The translations under genes were made by a program, and so were the position numbers. The notes beneath the pieces were generated by a model. It did no database searches and was not told the origin of the DNA. It saw nothing but the letters and a program-made list of their open reading frames with translations. From JAEUKA01 sp035340095 (GTDB lineage Bacteria; Myxococcota_A; Polyangia; Palsa-1104; JAEUJZ01): a stretch of DNA of 18,628 bases. Every line of letters starts with the position of its first letter. Position 1 is the first letter of the stretch. Below, piece by piece: positions 12,675-18,628 of this stretch. Location of the stretch: assembly GCA_035340095.1 (NCBI GenBank), contig DAORGN010000086.1, forward strand, positions 1 through 18,628, read 5' to 3'.

Positions 12675-14747
12675 ATGTCGGCCTCTGAGAACCCGAAGGG
12701 CAAAGCCCCGCTGACGATGAAGATCAAGTTCAAGTCCGCCAACCTCGAGCAGTTTATCGAGCGGTATTCGGTGGATGTCAGCAAGGGCGGGATCTTCATC
12801 CGCACCAAGGAACCGCAGTCGGTGGGGACGCAGCTGAAGTTCGAGTTTCAGCTCCAGGATGGCGCCCCGCTTATCGTCGGTGAGGGCACGGTGGTTTGGA
12901 ATCGTGCTCCCGACCCGAGCAAGCCGTCTTTGGCGCCCGGCATGGGGGTGCGTTTCGACAAGCTGACACCCGATAGCCAAGAGCGACTGGATCAGATTTT
13001 GTCTGAAAAGACTCGTCGCGGCGAAGGCGGGGTGGAATCGCGGTTCGACGCGGGTGTGCGAGAGTCGCGTGGTGATGCGGCTCCGAGCCAGATCACACCG
13101 ACGGCGAGTCCGGCCAGTGGCCGCAACGAGTTTGGCGACGAGCCAACCCGCGCGATGGCTGCCGATCAGGTCAACAAGCTCGCCGAGGCAATGCAGCTCG
13201 GGGGAATGATTGACGAGGACGCACCGACGAAGGCCAACCCGGCTGCGGTGGCGGAAGCGCTGCGCAAAAAAGCGGCAGACACGCCGGCACTTGTGCCGAT
13301 GACCCCAGCCTCGGCAAAAGCTGGTCTGTCCAAGACGCTGCTTGGGCAGGGATTTGGCATGATGACGCCGCCGCTCAAGCCTGCGGTGGGACCAGCCGCG
13401 GCGGTGCTACCACCCGCCAAGCCGATCGCGCCACCTGCCGAGCCGGCGCGCGGAATTCCCGAGTCAGCCAAGACCCCGACCGCATCGGTCGAAGAACAGC
13501 AGCAGCGGATCGCTGATTCCAGCCGTACACCGACTGGATCGGCAGCGACGCCGCCTCGGGCTGTGGAAACCCCGGCGGCTCCGGCCACTCCCGCCGTCGC
13601 AGCTACGCCTGCGACTCCGCCGTCTGCTTCGACGCCAGTGGGTGTAAGCCCTGCGGGCGCGGCGGCAGCCGATAAAGTCGAATCCGATGACGGGCCGATT
13701 TCCAAGCCCGCGCCGATGGGTCCGCCACCGAAGCTTGATGCGCCTGAATCGCTGTTTTCCGATGCTGCGCCGCCCCCAATGACGGCGCAGCCGGTCAAGC
13801 AAGGTGGCAGCGGCGGTCTGATCGCGGTCGTCGGTGCGCTCGCCCTGCTGCTCGGTGGTGGTGGTGCATATTACGCGCTGGTGCTAAGCAAGAAGCCGGT
13901 CGATAACGGTCCGCCGACCATGATTGGTGTGACGACGGCGCCCAACACCGGATCGACTGGCAACACTGGAAATGCTGGCTCGACGGGCACGAACCCGACG
14001 GGGCCGACGACGCAACCAACCGAAGTCAAGCCGCCCGAGCCGCCGGTCAAGCCGCCCGAGCCGACCAGCGTTCCGGTCAAGCCGGACAAGCCGATCGAGG
14101 GAACCGAGGTCACAACCGATCCGCCCGGTGCGCAGATCGAGTTCGACGGCAAGCAGTTTGGTCCGACGCCGACGCGGATTCCGGGCCTTGCCGCCGGCAA
14201 ACAGCTTCGCATCACGATGCCCGGTTTTCAGGAAACGAAGATCAAGCTGAAGGCGAATCCCAAAGACGGCGAAAAGCTGAGCTATCCACTTTCGGCGGTC
14301 GAGCGAATGGTCGAAGTCACCTCTACGCCCAAGGGCGCTGACGTGTATCTCGACGGAAAAAAGGTCGGCAAGACGCCGTTTCAGATCAAGAAGCTCGACA
14401 CCAAGGAAAAGCACGAAATCGAGCTGCGCAAAGGCGGTTTTGCAAGCTGGACGCGCACGGTGTCGTCGGCGGACACGTTCGAAGTGAAGAAGGGCAAAGA
14501 AGTTCTGACGGTGGAAGCGACGCTTGCGGCGAGCACCGACGCTGGCAAAAAGGGCAAGACAGCCAAAAAAGAAGCGCCAGCCGCGGCAGAACCCGCAGGC
14601 AGTGCTCCGGTCAAACCCGAAGCGCCAGCCGAAGCCAAGCCGAAGGCCGAAGAGAAGCCGAAGGCCGAAGAGAAGCCAAAAGCCGAAGAAAAGCCGAAGG
14701 CCGAAGAAAAAGCCGAAAAACCGGCAGAAGACAAGCCCGCAAGCTAA
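12675..14747 (+). CDS. PilZ-like / single-TM / double PEGA domain membrane protein
   Basis: The 690 residues fall into clear zones. Residues ~10-112 are a PilZ-like domain of the TIGR02266 type with RYSVDVSKGGIFIRT and a GMGVRF strand. Residues ~115-375 are a long Pro/Ala/Thr-rich linker containing GDEPTRAM and SKTLLGQG. Residues ~381-403 form one transmembrane helix (GLIAVVGALALLLGGG). A Gly/Thr/Pro linker follows, then two PEGA domains (~475-542, containing TTDPPGAQIEFDGK; ~543-616, containing TSTPKGADVYLDGKKVGKTP). The tail is Lys/Glu/Ala-rich with four KPKAEE units. The second PilZ motif (D-x-S-x-x-G) is present, but no RxxxR arginine pair precedes it, so c-di-GMP binding is doubtful. The PilZ side is probably cytoplasmic and the PEGA side periplasmic, where PEGA repeats may bind envelope components. 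The function is unknown; it may be a scaffold linking a cytoplasmic signal to the cell envelope. The combination is typical of Myxococcota. Confidence 0.85.
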   Translation: MSASENPKGKAPLTMKIKFKSANLEQFIERYSVDVSKGGIFIRTKEPQSVGTQLKFEFQLQDGAPLIVGEGTVVWNRAPDPSKPSLAPGMGVRFDKLTPDSQERLDQILSEKTRRGEGGVESRFDAGVRESRGDAAPSQITPTASPASGRNEFGDEPTRAMAADQVNKLAEAMQLGGMIDEDAPTKANPAAVAEALRKKAADTPALVPMTPASAKAGLSKTLLGQGFGMMTPPLKPAVGPAAAVLPPAKPIAPPAEPARGIPESAKTPTASVEEQQQRIADSSRTPTGSAATPPRAVETPAAPATPAVAATPATPPSASTPVGVSPAGAAAADKVESDDGPISKPAPMGPPPKLDAPESLFSDAAPPPMTAQPVKQGGSGGLIAVVGALALLLGGGGAYYALVLSKKPVDNGPPTMIGVTTAPNTGSTGNTGNAGSTGTNPTGPTTQPTEVKPPEPPVKPPEPTSVPVKPDKPIEGTEVTTDPPGAQIEFDGKQFGPTPTRIPGLAAGKQLRITMPGFQETKIKLKANPKDGEKLSYPLSAVERMVEVTSTPKGADVYLDGKKVGKTPFQIKKLDTKEKHEIELRKGGFASWTRTVSSADTFEVKKGKEVLTVEATLAASTDAGKKGKTAKKEAPAAAEPAGSAPVKPEAPAEAKPKAEEKPKAEEKPKAEEKPKAEEKAEKPAEDKPAS
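14637..14708 (+). repeat. four 18-base tandem repeats coding KPKAEE
   Basis: Units start at 14637, 14655, 14673 and 14691. Units 1 and 2 are identical; 3 and 4 differ only at silent positions. The array lies in the C-terminal tail of the PilZ-PEGA protein, in frame, and looks like recent slippage or unequal recombination. Copy number may vary between strains. Confidence 0.85.
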
Positions 14748-14772
14748 CTTGGGCTGATTTTCGCCACGTTCC

Positions 14773-14785
14773 GCCGAATTTCGGC
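14773..14785. terminator. small hairpin between convergent genes, weak terminator candidate
   Basis: GCCGA (14773-14777) and TCGGC (14781-14785) form a 5-base stem with a 3-base ATT loop, in the 80-base gap between the convergent PilZ-PEGA and glycosyltransferase genes. There is no T-tract, so this is only positional support. Confidence 0.2.
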
Positions 14786-14827
14786 AAATTCCTGCTGATT
14801 CCCCCGATTTTGCTGTCGCTTGGCTGG

Positions 14828-15967
14828 TTACTGCGCTTGGTAGGATCGTCCTCGCCAGGTGACAGGACGACCGAACAGCGCGCGGTACACCGACGAACAC
14901 AAAATGTAGCCGACGACCAGTCCGCCGACGGCGCGAACGCCGCGTGGGGTGATGTCATACGCCGAATGAAGTGACAGGCGGGCGCACCAGTCGGCGCCAT
15001 ATGCCAAGGCTGCTGCGGTGGCAAAGTGGGGCAGGTGTCCCGTCGCTGCCCACAGACCGATCAGGGTCCAAAACATCACCGTCGGCAGGGTAAACACCGC
15101 AGCGATCAAGATCGCAAACAGCGGCGCCAGTGCTTTTAACGGGCCAAGCGCGACGTGAAAGTTTTTGGTCCAGCCAGCCAGTAGCGACGACAGCGAGTCG
15201 TACATCCGCAGCTTCACCACGTCGGTGCCATGCGCTACGCACAGCCCGAGTCGCTGCGCTTTGACAAGCTGCGAAAGCTTCAGGTCTTCGACGATTTCGC
15301 TGCGCACCGCCTGATGTCCACCGAGCTTTTCGTAGGCATCGCGACGGAACAGCATGAACGGGCCAAAACCTGCGGCGCTGTCTTTGTTCGGATCGTTGAC
15401 CCGCACCGGATCGAGCAGACCGTAGAGCAAGAGCCCGACGAGAGGCTGCGTTGCTCGTTCCCAGAAACTTTCGGCGACCAGCTCGGGCATCACCGTCGTG
15501 AGTCCCGCTTGCTTGGCTTCGGCCAATGCCACCGCCCGCGATACCGCCGATGGTTCCAGCCGAACGTCCGCATCGAGAAACAACAGATAATCGGCGGTCG
15601 CTCCGAGAGAGCCGTTGTGCACCGCATGCGGCTTGCCGAGCCAGCCCGGCGGCAGCGACGGCGGATGAATCAGCGTCAAGCGGCGATCGTATTCCGCCAG
15701 CTTGCCGACGATCGCTCCGGTATGGTCTGTCGAGTGATCATCGACCACACGCACCGTCAGCGCCGGATAGTCTTGCAAAAGGATGCTGCGGACGCACGGC
15801 CCGATGTTCGATTCTTCGTTGCGAGCCGGCACGATCACCACCACCGATTTGGGCCGGTCAGGGTGGGCTTTTACCTCGGGCAGCCGCGGTGTGCGCGCCC
15901 GGTTAAACCACAGAAGCAGCGCGAGCGCGGCGTGACAGAACGCAGCGACATAAAGCAGGTTGACCAT
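14828..15967 (-). CDS. family 2 glycosyltransferase, membrane-anchored
   Basis: This 379-residue protein transfers a sugar from an activated donor, probably at the inner face of the inner membrane. After an N-terminal membrane helix (VNLLYVAAFCHAALALLLWF) it has a GT-A fold: VVVIVPARNEESNIGPCV (42-59), VVDDHSTD (74-81, nucleotide binding), GWLGKPHA, FLDADV (130-135, the metal-binding DxD), a GG turn, EDLKL (227-231, catalytic-base region), and GWTKN. Two or three C-terminal helices follow, and it ends TWRGRSYQAQ. The GWLGKPHA block and W-R-G-R-x-Y end resemble the group that includes carotenoid (CrtQ-like) and hopanoid-associated (HpnB-like) glycosyltransferases. That is a hint, not proof, of a lipid-type acceptor. 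The ATG at 15967 starts exactly before the first helix. An earlier in-frame ATG at 16027 would add 20 non-homologous residues. Confidence 0.88.
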   Translation of the reverse strand: MVNLLYVAAFCHAALALLLWFNRARTPRLPEVKAHPDRPKSVVVIVPARNEESNIGPCVRSILLQDYPALTVRVVDDHSTDHTGAIVGKLAEYDRRLTLIHPPSLPPGWLGKPHAVHNGSLGATADYLLFLDADVRLEPSAVSRAVALAEAKQAGLTTVMPELVAESFWERATQPLVGLLLYGLLDPVRVNDPNKDSAAGFGPFMLFRRDAYEKLGGHQAVRSEIVEDLKLSQLVKAQRLGLCVAHGTDVVKLRMYDSLSSLLAGWTKNFHVALGPLKALAPLFAILIAAVFTLPTVMFWTLIGLWAATGHLPHFATAAALAYGADWCARLSLHSAYDITPRGVRAVGGLVVGYILCSSVYRALFGRPVTWRGRSYQAQ

Positions 15968-16010
15968 CGCGGGGAACCTAGCACACACCTGGCCGTGTGC
16001 CGCGCGGGCT

Positions 16011-16040
16011 GTGATAATGAAGCGCAAGCGGGTTTATCAC
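16011..16040. promoter_or_regulatory. GTGATAA-N16-TTATCAC inverted repeat over an extended -10, candidate operator
   Basis: GTGATAA (16011-16017) and its exact complement TTATCAC (16034-16040) are separated by 16 bases in the 89-base gap between the divergent glycosyltransferase and small membrane protein genes. The left arm overlaps TG-T-GATAAT (16010-16018), which fits an extended -10 box for the + gene. The right arm lies just after the expected transcription start. This is the classic place for a repressor. As RNA it could instead form a 7-base-pair hairpin in the leader. Confidence 0.45.
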
Positions 16041-16056
16041 CAAACCGGAGACGCGC

Positions 16057-16482
16057 ATGGGAACTCTGAGCAGTACGCTGCTTTTGCTCTTGGCGGCGCT
16101 CGCCAGCGCCGAAGGAATCGGCAAGCTCTGGCCGGCATCGCGCTTTTGGCTGTCGGCCCTGTCGCCGCTGTCGGGACTTTTGGGGGTCGGATCGGTGGCC
16201 ACTGGGCTTGTCACCATCGTTGAAATGGCCGCCTACCTGGGGTTTGTTCGCGTCGCGCCGATGGTGTATCTGGGCTTTCTGGGCGGCGGGGTGTTGTCGT
16301 TTTTGCTTGGTCTGCGCTTTGGTTATGCGCTGCTGCTTTCGTGGTTTGGCGACAAGCTGCCTGCGGGGCTGCGCCACACGCTCGATGACGTGCAGGCGTG
16401 GCTTATCCACAACGAGCGGTCGCTTGGCTACCTGGGGCTTGCAACGGGAATGTTCTGTTTGCTGCTCAACGTGTTTACCTAA
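16057..16482 (+). CDS. small polytopic membrane protein of unknown function
   Basis: This 141-residue protein is mostly hydrophobic, with four likely membrane helices: STLLLLLAALASAEGIGKL, LLGVGSVATGLVTIVEMAAY, VYLGFLGGGVLSFLLGLRFG and YLGLATGMFCLLLNVF. A short soluble stretch (WFGDKLPAGLRHTLDDVQ) lies before the last helix. I do not recognise the family. GGAG (16047-16050) six bases before the ATG supports the start. It is divergent from the glycosyltransferase gene and 100 bases upstream of the peptidase gene on the same strand. A role alongside the glycosyltransferase in envelope biogenesis is possible but is only an inference from position. Confidence 0.8.
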   Translation: MGTLSSTLLLLLAALASAEGIGKLWPASRFWLSALSPLSGLLGVGSVATGLVTIVEMAAYLGFVRVAPMVYLGFLGGGVLSFLLGLRFGYALLLSWFGDKLPAGLRHTLDDVQAWLIHNERSLGYLGLATGMFCLLLNVFT

Positions 16483-16566
16483 GCTGCGCCCGTTGGGTTT
16501 CTGCCTTTTGCCGTTCTCTGCGGCTCAGTCGGATCGACCCAAGTCGTGATACAGAGTGCCGCACAT

Positions 16567-16572
16567 GGAGGT
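16567..16572 (+). promoter_or_regulatory. ribosome-binding site GGAGGT that sets the S9 peptidase start
   Basis: GGAGGT lies ten bases before the ATG at 16583 and begins at the third base of the alternative ATG at 16565, so it can serve only 16583. The protein from 16583 begins directly with a signal peptide. Confidence 0.65.
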
Positions 16573-16582
16573 ATTTCCCCTG

Positions 16583-18598
16583 ATGCGACACGTTTCGATT
16601 TTTGCGCTGGCACTGCCTTTGTGCGCGCCCCTTGTGAACCCTTCTTTCGCGGTGGCGCAAAAGCCACCTGCCGCAGTGCAAGCGGCCCCTTCTGCGCCAC
16701 AGAAACCCGCGCAGGACAAACCATCCGTCCTTGTCCCTTCGGACAACTTGGTGGTGTCCGGAATTCCGCCGGTGCCGCTGCGTGTGGCAGAGCGCGTTGG
16801 TCGTTACACCGAATTTCGCACCGCAGGCTTTTCCGATTGGCATCCAGTCCGTCGAGAACAGCTCATCCTGACGCGCTTTGCCGATGTTCCGCAGGTGCAT
16901 CAAGTCGCCATGCCGGGCGGCGCGCGCACCCAGCTTACGTTTTTTCCCGATCGCGTGTCCCACGCCAGCTACGAGCCCACCAAAGGCGACTACTTCCTGT
17001 TTGAAAAAGATGTCGGCGGCGGGGAATGGTTCCAGATTTTCCGTTTCGATCTGGGAACCGGTGAGATCACGATGCTCACCGACGGAAAAAGCCGCAACAT
17101 GGGAATGGTCTGGAATCAGACCGGAAGCGAAATTGCCTACGCTTCCACCCGTCGTACCGGCAAAGACATGGATCTGTGGGTGATGAATCCGCTCGACAAA
17201 GCGAGCGACCACTTGGTGTTGGAACTGACCGGTGGTGGCTGGGCTCCGCTCGACTTTTCTCCCGACGGAAAAAAACTGATTCTGCAGGAAGAGCTTTCGA
17301 TCAACGAAAGCTATCTGTGGATGGTGGATCTGGCCAAAAAGGAAAAGACACTCCTTACGCCAAAAGGAGGCGCAGACAAGGTTGCGTATGGACGGGCGCG
17401 CTTTGCCAAAGACGGCAAAGGACTGTACCTGACGACCGATAAGGAATCGGAATTTCAGCGCCTGGCCTACGTCGACTTGGCGACGCAAAAGTATACGTTT
17501 TTGACCACGACCATTCCGTGGGATGTGGAAGACTTCGATCTGTCTCATGATGGAAAAAACCTGGCGATTTCGACCAATGAAAACGGAGAAAGCCGCCTGT
17601 ACATCATGCCGACGCAGACCAAGCAGCTTCGCCCGCTGCGTGAGATTCCCGTCGGAGTGATGGGTGGCGTTTCCTTTCATCGCAGCGGCAGCGAGCTGGG
17701 ATTTACCCTCAGCTCAGCGCGTGCGAGTGCGGATTCCTATTCGGTGAATGTCGCGACCGGAAAACTGACGCGCTGGACCCAGAGCGAAAGCGGCGGACTG
17801 CGCACCCAGGAATTTTCCGAGCCCAAGCTGGTCAAGTGGCCGAGCTTCGACGGGCGAGAGATTTCCGGATTCCTGTATCTGCCACCCAAAAAGTTTGCTG
17901 GGAAACGTCCGGTGATCGTCAACATCCACGGTGGTCCGGAAGCGCAGTTCCGTCCCGGCTTTATTGGTCGCAACAACTACCTGCTCAATGAACTGGGCGT
18001 CGCGCTTCTGTTTCCGAATGTGCGGGGTTCCTCAGGCTACGGAAAGACATTCCTAAAGCTTGATGATGGCGACAAGCGCGAAGGTTCCTACAAAGATGCA
18101 GAGTCTTTGTACAAGTGGCTGAAAACCCAGCCAGAGCTAGATGGTGATCGCATCATGGTGACGGGCGGAAGCTACGGCGGACACATGACGCTGGTGTCGG
18201 CCACGCAGCACTCGCCGCTTATCCGTTGTGCGCTCGCAGTGGTGGGAATGAGCAGTCTGGTCACGTTCCTGGAAAAAACCGAAGGCTACCGGCGTGATCT
18301 CCGCCGCGTCGAGTATGGCGACGAGCGCGACCCCAAGATGCGCGAATTCCTACAGCGCATTGCGCCGCTCAATCTGGCGAAAAACGTGCAGAAGCCGCTG
18401 TTCATTGTGCAGGGACAAAACGATCCGCGCGTCCCGGCAAGTGAAGCGGAACAGATGATCCAGACGATCAAACAGAACAACGTTCCGGCGTGGTATCTGC
18501 TCGCGAAAGATGAAGGGCACGGCTTCGCGAAAAAGAAGAACCAAGACTTCCAGTTTTACTCGACGGTGCTGTTCATCGAAGAGTATCTGCTGAAGTAG
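16583..18598 (+). CDS. S9 family serine peptidase (prolyl-oligopeptidase type), exported
   Basis: This 671-residue protein begins with a signal peptide (MRHVSIFALALPLCAPLV, probable cleavage after AVA near residue 25), so it acts in the periplasm or outside the cell. A Pro/Ala-rich spacer leads into a beta-propeller domain (about 60-420) with PD40/WD-type repeats such as DFSPDGKKLIL. The alpha/beta-hydrolase domain follows. It has NIHGGPEAQFRP (oxyanion region), NVRGSSGYGK, Ser530 in GGSYGGH, Asp614 in QNDPRVP and His646 in DEGHGF, a complete catalytic triad. This order is that of dipeptidyl-peptidase IV / acylaminoacyl-peptidase-like S9 enzymes, which cut short peptides admitted through the propeller. 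The exact specificity cannot be told. The ATG at 16583 is preferred over the GTG at 16556 and the ATG at 16565. Confidence 0.93.
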   Translation: MRHVSIFALALPLCAPLVNPSFAVAQKPPAAVQAAPSAPQKPAQDKPSVLVPSDNLVVSGIPPVPLRVAERVGRYTEFRTAGFSDWHPVRREQLILTRFADVPQVHQVAMPGGARTQLTFFPDRVSHASYEPTKGDYFLFEKDVGGGEWFQIFRFDLGTGEITMLTDGKSRNMGMVWNQTGSEIAYASTRRTGKDMDLWVMNPLDKASDHLVLELTGGGWAPLDFSPDGKKLILQEELSINESYLWMVDLAKKEKTLLTPKGGADKVAYGRARFAKDGKGLYLTTDKESEFQRLAYVDLATQKYTFLTTTIPWDVEDFDLSHDGKNLAISTNENGESRLYIMPTQTKQLRPLREIPVGVMGGVSFHRSGSELGFTLSSARASADSYSVNVATGKLTRWTQSESGGLRTQEFSEPKLVKWPSFDGREISGFLYLPPKKFAGKRPVIVNIHGGPEAQFRPGFIGRNNYLLNELGVALLFPNVRGSSGYGKTFLKLDDGDKREGSYKDAESLYKWLKTQPELDGDRIMVTGGSYGGHMTLVSATQHSPLIRCALAVVGMSSLVTFLEKTEGYRRDLRRVEYGDERDPKMREFLQRIAPLNLAKNVQKPLFIVQGQNDPRVPASEAEQMIQTIKQNNVPAWYLLAKDEGHGFAKKKNQDFQFYSTVLFIEEYLLK

Positions 18599-18628
18599 GA
18601 CTTTCCGCCGCCGCGTGTTTCGTCTACC

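Noticed and set aside
12513..12980. 155-codon frame on - overlapping the ggt leader and the PilZ-PEGA start
   Set aside because: It is antisense to a clear PilZ domain and has no start signal or motif.
14637..14708. Reading the 18-base tandem array as a CRISPR or regulatory repeat
   Set aside because: The units are contiguous without spacers, in frame, and vary only silently; they encode a protein tail.
13884..14900. 338-codon frame on - opposite the PEGA domains
   Set aside because: The Phe/Arg repeats are simply the reverse reading of the KPKAEE-coding array.
16475..17680. 401-codon frame on - opposite the S9 peptidase
   Set aside because: The + strand has a signal peptide, propeller repeats and a full catalytic triad; the - product shows no motif.

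Overview
The window is a GC-rich, densely packed stretch of a bacterial chromosome. The best lineage clue is the protein at 12675-14747. It starts with the PilZ-like domain type common in Myxococcota (family TIGR02266 from memory), followed by a long Pro/Ala linker, one membrane helix, PEGA domains and a Lys/Glu/Ala tail. Myxococcota or a related deltaproteobacterial group is therefore the likely source, but no marker gene is present to prove it. I saw no rRNA, tRNA, CRISPR array, insertion sequence or phage gene.

Layout, left to right. (1) 2-493: C-terminal end of a multi-pass membrane protein on +. (2) 568-1725: thiolase on +, converging on a lipocalin-type AttH/CrtC/tocopherol-cyclase-like protein on - (1787-2875), with hairpin-forming sequence between them. 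(3) 2876-3288: a 413-base non-coding region with a TATACT box and a 20-base-period GTCCTAC direct repeat. (4) 3289-6983: a tight three-gene + operon encoding an ETF-alpha-like protein without the FAD domain, an ETF-beta-like protein, and a degraded ADP-forming acyl-CoA synthetase. (5) On -, gamma-glutamyltranspeptidase (10724-12484), helicase HrpB (7915-10623) and an EamA transporter (6980-7918). The EamA stop codon overlaps the stop of the + operon. (6) 12675-14747: the PilZ-PEGA membrane protein on +. (7) A family 2 glycosyltransferase on - (14828-15967), divergent from a small four-helix membrane protein on + (16057-16482), with a 7-base inverted repeat over a possible extended -10 between them. 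(8) 16583-18598: a secreted S9 prolyl-oligopeptidase-type peptidase on +.

Most genes are recognisable housekeeping or secreted enzymes. The region that stands out is 3289-6983. Three adjacent genes each keep the fold of a well-known CoA/flavin enzyme family, yet each lacks the parts needed for the usual chemistry: the ETF FAD domain, the phospho-histidine, and the ATP-grasp lysine and HKSD-like loop. All three frames are intact over 3.7 kb with clear ribosome-binding signals and a 4-base overlap. This argues for a maintained, repurposed complex rather than decay. I could run no database search, so all homology statements come from motif recognition.
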